A stretch of 60,463 nucleotides of DNA from Fusobacterium mortiferum ATCC 9817 (GTDB lineage Bacteria > Fusobacteriota > Fusobacteriia > Fusobacteriales > Fusobacteriaceae). Within the stretch, counting starts at the first letter, position 1. Each line of letters opens with the position of its first letter. Where the stretch lies: positions 213,193 to 273,655 of the forward strand of contig NZ_GL987993.1 in NCBI RefSeq assembly GCF_000158195.2, given 5' to 3'. This document shows, piece by piece, positions 46,362 to 55,805 of the stretch. Made by a program: the position numbers and the translations under genes. The notes beneath the pieces are model-generated. The model worked only from the letters and a program-made list of their open reading frames with translations. It made no database searches and was not told where the DNA came from.

Positions 46362-46720
46362 TATGTATATAGACAAAAATAAAATAAGCTCAGATTGACT
46401 TTTATTTTAAAGCAAGGTATAATCTAAGGAAATTACGAGAATAAAATTATAGAAGGAAATTAAAATGAATAATGTAAAAATAGATGAGCTAAAAAGAAAA
46501 ATGTGCTCTATACAATTGTCAAGATGAAACATTGTATGGAGCTAAAACTGAAAGTATAAAACTTTCCTATTTCATCAAAAATAGTATTGAAAAGATATAT
46601 TTGAGTATATCAATTTTGTGATGTCTATTTTTGAAGAAAGATTTAAAATTAAAGGCTACAGCAATGTTTTGTTGTGGCTTTTATTTTGCTTAAAAATTAA
46701 GAATAGGAAGGTAATAGATT
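46362..46720 (+). promoter_or_regulatory. Leader region of the MFS exporter with small ORF and hairpins
   Basis: A strong promoter (TTGACT and TATAAT, 17 bases apart, 46395-46423) is followed by AGAAGGA and a 20-codon ORF at 46465-46527 (start MNNVKIDELKRKMCSIQLSR). Its end lies inside a 12-base-pair hairpin, GCTCTATACAAT (46505-46516) with ATTGTATGGAGC (46531-46542), the stop codon in the loop. A second small hairpin is at 46550-46566. The rest to 46700 has no clear gene; broken frames suggest a possible decayed gene. A leader peptide plus hairpin before an exporter recalls drug-responsive attenuation, but this is inference. Confidence 0.5.
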
Positions 46721-47914
46721 ATGAAAAATTGGAAAAAAGTAGCAAAGAAATTTATAGTAGCACAATCAATTTCTTTATTTGGCTCATCAATAGTTCAGTA
46801 TGGAATTATATGGTATTTGACATTGGAAACAGGTTCAGCTAAAATTCTAACATTAACAACATTGTGTGGTTTTTTACCACAAATGTTAATATCATTTTTT
46901 TCAGGAACTTTGATAGATAAATATAATAGAAAATCTATTTTAATAGTTTCAGATAGTATTATAGCAATTTCTACATTTCTTTTAGCAATCTCATTTTTTC
47001 TAGGAGAAAGAAATTATAATCTATTGTTTGTAGTATTAATAATTCGTTCATTTGGAACTGGAGTACAGACTCCAACTGTAAATACTATAATTCCTCAAAT
47101 TGTACCTGAGGAAAAATTATTTAGAGTGAATGGAATATATAGCACTATTTCTTCAGTTATAAATTTTTTATCTCCAGTTATAAGTGGAATAGTATTGAGT
47201 TTAAGCACAATAGAGTTTACTTTAATGATAGATATTATTACAGCAATTATTGGAATTTTAATAACAATAACATTGAATTTAAAACTTTTTTCTAGAGAAG
47301 CTAAGAATAAAAAGAATGATTTTTTTATAGAGTTAAAGTTTGGAATAATGTATATAATCAAAAATAAAAGTTTAAAATACCTTTTTTTATATCAGTTTAT
47401 AATACTGTTTTTAATAAGTCCATCAGCATTTTTAAATCCATTATTAGTGAATAGGACCTTTGGAATGGAGGTTTGGAGGTTTAGTTTTACTGAGATGACA
47501 TATAGTTTTGGAATGATATTGGGAGGAATTTTTATAACTAAATTAAAAAAAGATTTAGGATTGAAAATAACACTTTTATCTGGAATAATGTATGGTTTAT
47601 TTATGGTAGGATTAGGAAGTATGAGATATTTTATTTTGTATCTATTGATTAATACTATGATGGGCTTTACTTCTCCATGTTATTCAACACCAATTATAAC
47701 AACTATTCAAAGGAGAGTAGATAATAGTATTCAGGGAAGAGTTTTTAGTTTTTTACAAATAGTAAATACTTGTTCTTTGCCATTGGGAATGAGTTTTTTC
47801 GGTCCAATAGCTGATATTATAAGAATCCAAGATATATTTGTAATTTCAGGAATATTAGTTATAATTTTATCACTTGTATTTCATATAAAAAATATTTTAA
47901 AAATAGAGAGTTAA
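46721..47914 (+). CDS. MFS exporter (macrolide/multidrug type)
   Basis: A 397-residue major-facilitator protein with 12 predicted spans of the drug:H+ antiporter or MefA-like kind. The loop motif GTLIDKYNRKSILIVSD (residues about 61-77) is the conserved MFS motif A. AGGAAGGT lies before the ATG. Nine bases separate it from the downstream ABC-F gene, so both are probably co-transcribed. Exporter plus ABC-F is a common antibiotic-related pairing (as in mef-msr), though neither function is proved here. Confidence 0.85.
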   Translation: MKNWKKVAKKFIVAQSISLFGSSIVQYGIIWYLTLETGSAKILTLTTLCGFLPQMLISFFSGTLIDKYNRKSILIVSDSIIAISTFLLAISFFLGERNYNLLFVVLIIRSFGTGVQTPTVNTIIPQIVPEEKLFRVNGIYSTISSVINFLSPVISGIVLSLSTIEFTLMIDIITAIIGILITITLNLKLFSREAKNKKNDFFIELKFGIMYIIKNKSLKYLFLYQFIILFLISPSAFLNPLLVNRTFGMEVWRFSFTEMTYSFGMILGGIFITKLKKDLGLKITLLSGIMYGLFMVGLGSMRYFILYLLINTMMGFTSPCYSTPIITTIQRRVDNSIQGRVFSFLQIVNTCSLPLGMSFFGPIADIIRIQDIFVISGILVIILSLVFHIKNILKIES

Positions 47915-47923
47915 GGAGAGGAT

Positions 47924-49480
47924 ATGAGTATATTAGATGTAAAAAATGTCAGCCATGGTTTTGGTTCTAGAGTAATATTAGAAGATGCTTCTTTTAGACT
48001 TTTAAAAGGAGAACATATAGGACTTGTAGGAGCTAATGGAGAGGGAAAAACAACATTTTTAAATATAATTACTGGGAATCTTATGCCAGATGAGGGAACA
48101 GTTACTTGGTGTAATCATATTACTACTGGCTATTTAGACCAATATAGTACTTTAGAAAAAGGAAAAACTATTAGAGATATTTTAAAGTCAGCTTTTAATC
48201 ATATGTTTGAATTAGAACAAGAGATGATGGGATTATATGAAAAAATGGGAGATTGTACTCCTGAAGAGATGGATGCTCTTATGGAAGAGGTAGGAGAGAT
48301 TCAAAGTATCTTAGACAGTGGAGATTTTTACTCTTTAGATTCTAAAATAGAAGAGTATGCTAAAGGACTTGGGCTTATGGATATAGGTCTTGAAAGAGAT
48401 GTATCAGAACTTTCTGGAGGACAGAGAGCTAAGATATTACTAGCTAAAGTTTTATTAGAAAATCCAATGATATTAATATTAGATGAGCCTACAAACTTTT
48501 TAGATGAAAATCATATAGAGTGGTTAAAGAACTTCTTACAAAATTATGAGAATGCTTTTATATTAGTATCACATGATATTCCATTTTTAAACTCTGTTGT
48601 AAATGTTATTTATCATGTGGAGAATGCTGTATTGACTCGTTATACTGGAGATTACTATCAATTTAGAGAGATGTATGAATTAAAGAAAAGACAATTAGAG
48701 CAAGCATATAAAAAACAACAGAAAGAGATAGAGCATCTAAAAGATTTTATAGCTCGTAATAAAGCTAGAGTTGCTACTACAAACCTTGCTAAAGATAGGC
48801 AAAGAAAACTGGATAGAATGGAGATTATAGAAATAGCTAAGGAAAAACCAAAACCAACTTTTGGATTTAGTTCAGCTAGAACTCCAAGTAGAGAAGTTAT
48901 AACAGTAAAAGATTTAGTTATTGGATATAATGACCCTCTTACAAAACCTCTTAACTTTACTATTGAAAGAAATCAAAAAATAGCTATTAAAGGTGTAAAT
49001 GGACTTGGAAAATCTACTCTATTAAAAACTTTATTAGGAAAGATAAAACCTATATCTGGAGAAATAGAACATGGACAATTTTTAGAAATTGGATATTTTG
49101 AACAAGAGGAAAAAGCAGGAAATACTACTACAGCTTTAGATGAGATATGGAATGAGTTTCCAAGTATGACTAATGCTGAAGTAAGAGCTGCTCTTGCTAA
49201 ATGTGGTTTAACTACTAATCATATAACAAGTCAGATGCAAGTATTATCTGGAGGAGAAAATGCTAAGGTACGTCTATGTAAACTTATGCTTAGAGAGATT
49301 AATTTGCTTGTTTTAGACGAACCAACTAATCACTTGGATATAGATGCCAAAGAAGAGCTAAAAAGAGCTTTAAAAGAGTTTAAAGGAACAATAGTATTAG
49401 TTAGTCACGAGCCAGATTTTTATATGGATGTAGTAACAGAAGTTTGGAATGTAGAAGATTGGACAACAAAAATAGTATAA
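47924..49480 (+). CDS. ABC-F family ATPase (YbiT/YkpA-like)
   Basis: A 518-residue soluble protein with two ABC ATPase domains and no membrane part, acting on ribosomes. First domain: GANGEGKTTF, LSGGQRAKILLAK and LDEPTNFLDE. A linker of about 80 residues (roughly 240-320) is rich in Lys/Arg and corresponds to the P-site tRNA-interaction motif. Second domain: GVNGLGKSTL, LSGGENAKVRLCK and LDEPTNHLD. Length and linker fit the general YbiT/YkpA group more than dedicated resistance factors, but its pairing with the MFS exporter leaves antibiotic protection open. Confidence 0.92.
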   Translation: MSILDVKNVSHGFGSRVILEDASFRLLKGEHIGLVGANGEGKTTFLNIITGNLMPDEGTVTWCNHITTGYLDQYSTLEKGKTIRDILKSAFNHMFELEQEMMGLYEKMGDCTPEEMDALMEEVGEIQSILDSGDFYSLDSKIEEYAKGLGLMDIGLERDVSELSGGQRAKILLAKVLLENPMILILDEPTNFLDENHIEWLKNFLQNYENAFILVSHDIPFLNSVVNVIYHVENAVLTRYTGDYYQFREMYELKKRQLEQAYKKQQKEIEHLKDFIARNKARVATTNLAKDRQRKLDRMEIIEIAKEKPKPTFGFSSARTPSREVITVKDLVIGYNDPLTKPLNFTIERNQKIAIKGVNGLGKSTLLKTLLGKIKPISGEIEHGQFLEIGYFEQEEKAGNTTTALDEIWNEFPSMTNAEVRAALAKCGLTTNHITSQMQVLSGGENAKVRLCKLMLREINLLVLDEPTNHLDIDAKEELKRALKEFKGTIVLVSHEPDFYMDVVTEVWNVEDWTTKIV

Positions 49481-49517
49481 TTATTACTGCCCGTATACAA
49501 ATTTAAATAAAAATAAT

Positions 49518-49574
49518 AAAAGAGAAAACTATAGAGATAAATTTTATCAAGTTTAAAATATAGTTTTCTCTTTT
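49518..49574. terminator. Long bidirectional terminator
   Basis: Perfect 16-base arms, AAAAGAGAAAACTATA and TATAGTTTTCTCTTTT, around a 25-base loop. It ends both the ABC-F transcript and the convergent ACT-domain gene. Confidence 0.8.
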
Positions 49575-49599
49575 TATTTCAAGTAATAATATTTATTAT

Positions 49600-50037
49600 T
49601 TACTCTAAAGCTACTAGCTTAGATGAAACAACATATTTGACAGTTTTTAGATTGACTAATATCTCTTCTATTGGTGTTTTAGTATCAGAAATATCCATTG
49701 AAATGATGATTGATGCAACTTCATTGATGGGAATATTTTGATTAATAGTAATAATATTACATTCAACAGAGTATAAAAAATTTAAAATTTCAGAAAGAGC
49801 TCCTTTTTTATCTTCAAGCATTATTGAAATAAGTGCTTTTCTTCCAATATTACTATCTGAAGGAGAAAAAACAAAATCTTTATATTTATAATATGTACTT
49901 CTACTTATTCCAACTTCCTTAACAGCTTCACTAACATTTTGAAATTTCCCATCTCTTAGAAGAGTTCTAGCTTCAATAACTTTTTCAAAATAATCTGGTA
50001 AGATAGCTTTATCAACAATTAGATACTTTCCCTTCAT
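49600..50037 (-). CDS. ACT-domain protein (PheB / UPF0735 family)
   Basis: A 145-residue protein. The N-terminal 70 residues include a helix-turn-helix-like part (VSEAVKEVGISRSTYYKYKD). Residues about 70-145 are an ACT domain (LISIMLEDKKGALSEILNFL, then NIITINQN) for amino-acid sensing. It matches the UPF0735/PheB family, possibly a regulator responding to an amino acid. Divergent from the serine/threonine transporter sstT, which it could control. AGGAGGT precedes the ATG. Confidence 0.85.
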   Translation of the reverse strand: MKGKYLIVDKAILPDYFEKVIEARTLLRDGKFQNVSEAVKEVGISRSTYYKYKDFVFSPSDSNIGRKALISIMLEDKKGALSEILNFLYSVECNIITINQNIPINEVASIIISMDISDTKTPIEEILVNLKTVKYVVSSKLVALE

Positions 50038-50198
50038 AAAAGACCTCCTATAAACTTTTATAATCAGAGTATAGCTTTAAAATAATATTTTGTCCATATT
50101 AAAAATAAAAAAAACTTGCATAAAATAAAATATTATGATATATTGTCTTTTATATAAAAACACGTGTTTCTAAAATGAAGACAAAGGAGAGAATTACA

Positions 50199-51446
50199 AT
50201 GAAAGAAATATACATAAAATGGCATAAAATAAGTCTTATTAAAAGAATAATTTTGGGAATTTTTATGGGAATATTGTTGGTTTTAGTAGCTCCAGAAAAA
50301 GCTAGTGGAATTGTTATATTAGGAGATTTATTTGTTGGTGCACTTAAGGCAATAGCTCCTATACTTGTTTTTTTCTTAGTTATGGTAGCAGTATTACAGC
50401 ATAAAAAAGGTCAGAAGTCTAATATGAAATCAATAGTAGTTTTATATCTTTTAGGAACTTTTTTAGCAGCTGTAGTAGCAGTAGTTGGAAGTTTTATTTT
50501 TCCTGTTGAGTTAATTTTAAAAGCTACTGAAGGTTCAATTGCTCCTCCTGAAAATATATATGGAGTTTTAAAAGGACTTCTTATGAATCTAGTAGATAAT
50601 CCTATGAATGCATTACTTAAGGGAAATTATATAGGAATTCTATTTTGGAGTATACTTTTTGGAGGCTTTTTAAGAGATGGAAAAGAGAGTACAAAACAGG
50701 CTTTGATTGATATATCTGAGGTAATTTTAAAAACAGTAAAAACTGTTATTGAGTTTGCACCTTTTGGGATAATGGGACTTATATTTAATTCTATGAAAAC
50801 AAGTGGAATTACTAGTTTATTTGCTTATGGGAAATTAATTATTTTATTACTTGGATGTATGACTTTTGTAACTTTTATTGTAAATCCTTTAATAGCTTGG
50901 ATTATGATTAGACAAAATCCATTTCCATTGGTGTTTAAATGTTTAAAATATAGTGGAGTAACAGCTTTCTTTACAAGAAGTTCTGCAGCTAATATTCCTG
51001 TTAATATGAATTTATGTGAAGAATTAGGATTAGATAAAGATATGTATTCAGTATCAATTCCTTTAGGAGCAACTATAAATATGGCTGGAGCAGCTATTAC
51101 AATATCTGTGTTTACTTTAAGTGCAGCTCATACTTTAGGAATTGAAGTAGATATATTTTCAGCTATACTTTTAAGTGTTCTTTCAGCTATTAGTGCTTGT
51201 GGTGCTTCAGGAGTAGCTGGAGGCTCTCTTTTACTAATTCCTTTAGCTTGTAGTTTATTTGGTATTCCTAATGATATCGCTATACAAGTTGTTGGAGTTG
51301 GATTTATAATTGGAGTTATTCAAGATTCTTGTGAAACAGCTTTAAATTCATCTACTGATGTATTATTTACAAGTATTGCTGAATATGCTAATTGGAGAAA
51401 AGAGGGCAAAACTATAATTTTTAATAAGTTAGAAAGTGTAAAATAG
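50199..51446 (+). CDS. sstT: Sodium/serine-threonine symporter
   Basis: A protein of about 415 residues with eight spans and two re-entrant loops of the DAACS family, SstT branch. Features are [20 protein letters not shown] (serine-rich hairpin loop) and [16 protein letters not shown] (the Asn-Met-x-Gly type signature). The frame can begin at 50175, but AAGGAG is placed for the ATG at 50199. It imports serine and threonine with sodium and fits the serine dehydratase elsewhere in the window. Confidence 0.93.
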   Translation: MKEIYIKWHKISLIKRIILGIFMGILLVLVAPEKASGIVILGDLFVGALKAIAPILVFFLVMVAVLQHKKGQKSNMKSIVVLYLLGTFLAAVVAVVGSFIFPVELILKATEGSIAPPENIYGVLKGLLMNLVDNPMNALLKGNYIGILFWSILFGGFLRDGKESTKQALIDISEVILKTVKTVIEFAPFGIMGLIFNSMKTSGITSLFAYGKLIILLLGCMTFVTFIVNPLIAWIMIRQNPFPLVFKCLKYSGVTAFFTRSSAANIPVNMNLCEELGLDKDMYSVSIPLGATINMAGAAITISVFTLSAAHTLGIEVDIFSAILLSVLSAISACGASGVAGGSLLLIPLACSLFGIPNDIAIQVVGVGFIIGVIQDSCETALNSSTDVLFTSIAEYANWRKEGKTIIFNKLESVK

Positions 51447-51449
51447 TAA

Positions 51450-51483
51450 AAAAGAGGAAAGTTATAATTTACTTTCCTCTTTT
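51450..51483. terminator. Bidirectional terminator
   Basis: AAAAGAGGAAAGT pairs with ACTTTCCTCTTTT, between the end of sstT and the convergent symporter gene. Confidence 0.88.
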
Positions 51484-51491
51484 AATTGCAA

Positions 51492-52658
51492 TTATTTAGC
51501 TAAATCTTTTTTAAAAATTCCATTTAACATAAGTGCCAAAGCTCCATCTCCAACTACGTTACAAGCAGTTCCAAAGCTATCTTGTAAAGCAAAAATTGTA
51601 AGCATCAAAGCAACTCCACTGTCGTCAAATCCTAATACAGATATAATGATTCCAAGTGAAGCCATTACTGTTCCTCCGGGAACTCCAGGTGCTCCAACAG
51701 CAAATATTCCTAATAAAATTATAAATAGTACCATAGTTCCTAAAGCTGGTAATTGTCCATATAGAACTTGTGATACAGTCATAACAAAGAATACCTCAGT
51801 TAATACTGAACCACAAAGGTGAACTGTTGATCCTAAAGGAATAGCAAAGTTTGCTATATCATCATCTAAAACTTGTGATTTTTTAGCACAACTTAATGCA
51901 ACTGGTAATGTAGCTGCTGATGACATAGTTCCTACAGCTGTTAAATAAGCTGGTCCATAGAATTTTAATAAACTGAATGGATTTTTTCCTGATACAGCTC
52001 CACCTATAGAGTATAGAACAGTTAACCAAATAAAATGCCCTATTAAAACTATAACTACAACTTTTAAGAATACAGGTAGTTGTTTTGTAATTCCACCTTC
52101 ATAAGCTAATGTAGCAAATGTAGAAGCTATAAAGAATGGTAATATAGGAATAATAATAGCATATACAAGTTTTAACATGATATTATTAAATTCATCTAAT
52201 AATCTTTCAAAGTTCTCAGATTTTGTCCAAACTACAGCAAGTCCTAAGAAAAGAGCTAATACAAGAGCTGACATAACAGAGAATACTGGTGGTATTTCTA
52301 CTTTAAATATCATTTCAGGTAATTCTCTTAAACCTTCAACTGTAGATACAATGTTTAATTTAGGAATTAAAGTATAACCAGCAATCATAGAGAAAAATGC
52401 TGCTCCAACAGATGAAGTATATGCAAGTAATAACATTACTCCTAACATTTTACTAGCATTAGATTTCATCTTAGTTATAGCTGGTGCTATAAATCCTAAA
52501 ATAATTAATGGTACAGTAAAGTTAATTAACTGTCCTAATACAAATTTGATAGATTGGATTACTCCAATTACAGATTCGTTACAGAATAAACCTATAACAA
52601 GACCTGCAATAACCCCTAGAATTAGCTTAATAATTAAGCTATCCTTCATTTTAGCCAT
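51492..52658 (-). CDS. Dicarboxylate/amino acid:cation symporter (DAACS family)
   Basis: A 388-residue sodium-coupled symporter. The serine-rich re-entrant loop is AVGTMSSAATLPVALSCAKK, followed by NFAIPLGSTVHLCGSVLT; later comes FGTACNVVGDGALALM, with the Asp that contacts the substrate amino group. The substrate may be a small amino acid. It is downstream of the cysteine-desulfidase-like gene on the same strand (74-base gap), so it may carry cysteine, cystine, serine or a dicarboxylate; undecided. AGGAGG precedes the start. Confidence 0.9.
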   Translation of the reverse strand: MAKMKDSLIIKLILGVIAGLVIGLFCNESVIGVIQSIKFVLGQLINFTVPLIILGFIAPAITKMKSNASKMLGVMLLLAYTSSVGAAFFSMIAGYTLIPKLNIVSTVEGLRELPEMIFKVEIPPVFSVMSALVLALFLGLAVVWTKSENFERLLDEFNNIMLKLVYAIIIPILPFFIASTFATLAYEGGITKQLPVFLKVVVIVLIGHFIWLTVLYSIGGAVSGKNPFSLLKFYGPAYLTAVGTMSSAATLPVALSCAKKSQVLDDDIANFAIPLGSTVHLCGSVLTEVFFVMTVSQVLYGQLPALGTMVLFIILLGIFAVGAPGVPGGTVMASLGIIISVLGFDDSGVALMLTIFALQDSFGTACNVVGDGALALMLNGIFKKDLAK

Positions 52659-52732
52659 AAAAATTCCTCCTTAAAATTAAATATAACATTAAAATTATTT
52701 AATGACTAGATAGATTCATATAAGTAATGCTA

Positions 52733-54022
52733 TTAGATATTTTTAATCATTATATCTAGTATAACTTCGTCAGTTATTTTCATACCTTCTTGTCCTAATA
52801 TTCCAACATGTTTTATAGTTTTTTCTACATCTTTTCCTACTATTCCTTCTCCAAATTCAAATTTTCTATCTTTTGAAGCTGCATAGTAAGCATCAAAAGC
52901 TGCAGATATTCCACTTGCTATTTTAGTAGCACATGAACTTTTTGCACCATCACAGATTACTCCTGACATAGTTCCTAGTGTAGTTTCAATAGCATATCCT
53001 ATTTGTTTTAATGATAATCCAGATAGAAATGAGATAGCTCCAGCTACTCCAGCACTTGCACAGATAGCCCCACAGTAAGCTGATAATCTTCCTATATTTG
53101 ATTTTATATGAATAGTTGTCATATGAGAGAAGAATAATCCTCTTATCATATCTTCTTTTGATAATCCTTTTTCTTGGCAGAATTTTATTACTGGTAATGA
53201 ACAAGTCATTCCTTGGTTTCCACTTCCACTTGTTGTAACTACAGGTAGAGAACATCCATTCATTCTAGCATCACTTCCAGCACTTGCAAAGCTAGCCATT
53301 TTGTTTCTTAGGTCGTTTCCATAAACTCCCTCTTCCATTCCCTCTTTTATAGTTTTTCCAATAGCTATTCCATAAGTATTAGTTAATCCTTCATTAGCAA
53401 TAGCAGAGTTATAATCTATAACTTTTTGGAAAGTTGCTTCGATTAGAGATAAATCTATTGTTTTAGCAAGATTATAGATTAATTCTACTGATAAGAATGT
53501 TCTATCAGTCATAACATCTTCTGAACAAACTTCATCACAAGAACATCCTTTAATCTCTACACCATTTTTTATAATTTTAGTTATATTAGTATGATAATGT
53601 TGAATTTCAACAGTAGCAGTATCGTTTCCATAAGTTCCTTCTAATCTGATGTATAGTTTGATATCTCCTTCATTTAAGAAAACATTAACTTTTTTATCCT
53701 CTATATATTTTTTTACTTCAGGAAGACGAGATTTATCAACATGTGCTATAACCATAAGCTCTTTAGAAGAATCTCCTAAGATAGCTCCCATAGCTGTAGA
53801 AGCTTCTATTCCTACCATTCCATCAGAGTTAGGTATTTTTACACTTTTAACATTTTTTACTATATTTCCTGAAAGATAAGCATCTATTTTTTCAGGTACA
53901 TTTCCTAAAATATTTGTTAATTTAGCAGCAGCATAAGCTATTGCTATTGGTTCTGTACATCCTTCAGCAGGTACTAACTCTTCTTTTAAAATACTTAAAA
54001 CTTTTTCTGTTATTTTTTCCAT
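52733..54022 (-). CDS. L-cysteine desulfidase-like iron-sulfur protein (CyuA / UPF0597 family)
   Basis: A 429-residue protein related to the alpha chain of L-serine dehydratase. Motifs are VPAEGCTEPIAIAYAAAK near residues 17-34 (Cys22), NGCSLPVVTTSGSGNQG, and ICDGAKSSCATKIASG, the latter supplying cluster cysteines. Members of this family (archaeal desulfidase, CyuA/YhaM) split L-cysteine into pyruvate, ammonia and hydrogen sulfide. Located between a DAACS symporter and AbgT, it is likely part of an amino-acid or sulfur catabolic unit under the sigma-54 activator. Confidence 0.87.
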   Translation of the reverse strand: MEKITEKVLSILKEELVPAEGCTEPIAIAYAAAKLTNILGNVPEKIDAYLSGNIVKNVKSVKIPNSDGMVGIEASTAMGAILGDSSKELMVIAHVDKSRLPEVKKYIEDKKVNVFLNEGDIKLYIRLEGTYGNDTATVEIQHYHTNITKIIKNGVEIKGCSCDEVCSEDVMTDRTFLSVELIYNLAKTIDLSLIEATFQKVIDYNSAIANEGLTNTYGIAIGKTIKEGMEEGVYGNDLRNKMASFASAGSDARMNGCSLPVVTTSGSGNQGMTCSLPVIKFCQEKGLSKEDMIRGLFFSHMTTIHIKSNIGRLSAYCGAICASAGVAGAISFLSGLSLKQIGYAIETTLGTMSGVICDGAKSSCATKIASGISAAFDAYYAASKDRKFEFGEGIVGKDVEKTIKHVGILGQEGMKITDEVILDIMIKNI

Positions 54023-54075
54023 AAATTTTCTCTCCTTTTATTTTATTACTATTAAAATTAAAATTTGTCAATATT

Positions 54076-55626
54076 TTAAATTGAATAAAAAAGTCCTCCA
54101 CCTATTCCAAGAGGTAATCCTAATAAGAACCAAATAATAAGTAATACAATCCAACCTAATAAAAATGCTATTGAATAAGGAATCATTAGAGAAACAAGAG
54201 TTCCCATTCCACTTTTCTTATCGTATTTTTGTGCAAAAGCCACAACTAATGGGAAAAATGGCATAAGTGGTGCAATAACATTTGTACATGAATCTCCAAC
54301 TCTATAAGCTGCTTGAGTTAATTCAGGAGAAAAACCAATTCTCATAAACATAGGTACAAATATAGGTGCCATAATAGCCCATTTAGCAGAGTCAACAGCT
54401 ATAAAAATATTTATAATAGCAGTCATAACAATAAAAGCAAATATTAAAGGAATACCTACAAAACCTGTATTTTGTAAGAATTCAGCTCCTTTAACTGAAA
54501 GTATTATTCCTAAATTTGAATAGTTAAAGAATACTACAAATTGAGCTGCGAAGAAAATAAGTACCATAAATCCAGATAAATTATTTATAGACTTTGTCAT
54601 AAGCTCTATTACATCTTTATCAGATTTTATTTTTCTAGAACCTATTCCATAGAATATACCAGGTATCATAAAGAATAAAGACATTAAAAATACAATACCA
54701 CTCATAAAAGGCGAACGTAATAATTCTCCAGTTTGTGGATTTCTTAAAAGTGCATTTTCAGGTAAAACTAATAATCCAACAACAATAAAAAATACAATTA
54801 AACTAATTAAAGCAAATTTCATACCTCTTTTTTCATCTAGAGATATATCATTAACTTTTACTTCTTCTTCAGGAATATATTTTCCAAGTCTAGGTTCAAT
54901 AATCTTTTCTGTAACTAGTGTTCCAATAAATGTAATTAAGAAAGTAGAAGCAACCATAAAATACCAGTTTCCAGTAGGAAGAACAGTATATGTTGGATCA
55001 ATCATTCTAGCAGCTTCAGTAGACATTCCAGCAAAAACAGGGTCATTTGTTCCTATTAAAAGATTTGCACTCCAACCACCAGAAACTCCTGCAAAAGTAG
55101 CCGCAAGTCCTGCTATTGGATGTCTTCCAAAACTCATAAATAGAATAGCTCCTAAAGGAACTAGCATAACATAACCAGTTGATGAAGCAACGTTTGACAT
55201 TATTCCTAAAAAAATGACAGTAGCAGTTACAGCTTTTTTAGGTGTTATAGCAACTATTTTTTTTAGAACAGCTTCCATAAATCCACTTCCATCAGCAACT
55301 CCAACTCCCATAATAATAGTAAATACAGTTCCAAGAGCTATAAAGCTAGTAAAGTTATTAATAATAGAAGTATACATATATCTAATACTATCAGCTGATA
55401 AAAGATTAACTGCTATTGTTTCCTTTGTAATTAAAGTTTTAGTAGCAGTATCATAAGTTTCATAAGAAACCTTTAATCCAGCTTTAGCTGCTAACCAAGA
55501 TATAATAATTAAAACAAGAGTAAATATAATAAACATAGTTGTTGGATGAGGTAAACCATTTCCTATTTTTTCAACTTTGTCTAAAGCTTTGAGAATAAAT
55601 CCTTCTCTTTTGCTTTTATTTGTCAT
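54076..55626 (-). CDS. AbgT-family transporter
   Basis: A 516-residue membrane protein with about nine spans and two re-entrant hairpins. Family landmarks are GNGLPHPTTMFIIF at the N-terminus, ANLLIGTNDPVFAGMS (Asn-Asp region) and DSCTNVIAPLMPFFPLV near the C-terminus. The family imports p-aminobenzoyl-glutamate or exports sulfonamide-like compounds, and members may take other acylated amino acids or dipeptides. It is the first gene downstream of the sigma-54 promoter at 55672-55687, followed 53 bases later by the CyuA-like gene. Confidence 0.92.
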   Translation of the reverse strand: MTNKSKREGFILKALDKVEKIGNGLPHPTTMFIIFTLVLIIISWLAAKAGLKVSYETYDTATKTLITKETIAVNLLSADSIRYMYTSIINNFTSFIALGTVFTIIMGVGVADGSGFMEAVLKKIVAITPKKAVTATVIFLGIMSNVASSTGYVMLVPLGAILFMSFGRHPIAGLAATFAGVSGGWSANLLIGTNDPVFAGMSTEAARMIDPTYTVLPTGNWYFMVASTFLITFIGTLVTEKIIEPRLGKYIPEEEVKVNDISLDEKRGMKFALISLIVFFIVVGLLVLPENALLRNPQTGELLRSPFMSGIVFLMSLFFMIPGIFYGIGSRKIKSDKDVIELMTKSINNLSGFMVLIFFAAQFVVFFNYSNLGIILSVKGAEFLQNTGFVGIPLIFAFIVMTAIINIFIAVDSAKWAIMAPIFVPMFMRIGFSPELTQAAYRVGDSCTNVIAPLMPFFPLVVAFAQKYDKKSGMGTLVSLMIPYSIAFLLGWIVLLIIWFLLGLPLGIGGGLFYSI

Positions 55627-55671
55627 AAAAACCTCCTAAAAATATAAAATAAGTTCATATATCATAAAATA

Positions 55672-55687
55672 AGCAAAAAATATGCCA
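55672..55687 (-). promoter_or_regulatory. Sigma-54 (-24/-12) promoter of the abgT operon
   Basis: On the minus strand TGGCATATTTTTTGCT matches the sigma-54 consensus: TGGCA at -24, TTGCT at -12, with exactly ten bases between the invariant GG and GC. It is about 45 bases before the AbgT start codon. A sigma-54 activator gene lies directly upstream. Confidence 0.88.
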
Positions 55688-55748
55688 AATAAAAAATTAT
55701 AAAATTCTTAAAATATAGAATAAGAGTATAAATTATTAAGTATTTTAA

Positions 55749-55804
55749 TTTTCAAAATGAAAATTTTTTCAAAATGAAAAAAGAGTAATTTTTCAAAATG
55801 AAAA
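55749..55804. promoter_or_regulatory. Three enhancer-like repeats for the sigma-54 activator
   Basis: The 15-base inverted repeat TTTTCAAAATGAAAA occurs perfectly three times, at 55749-55763, 55766-55780 and 55790-55804. These lie about 60 to 130 bases upstream of the sigma-54 promoter, a normal place for activator binding. The last copy touches the stop codon of the activator gene. Confidence 0.85.
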
Positions 55805-55805
55805 A

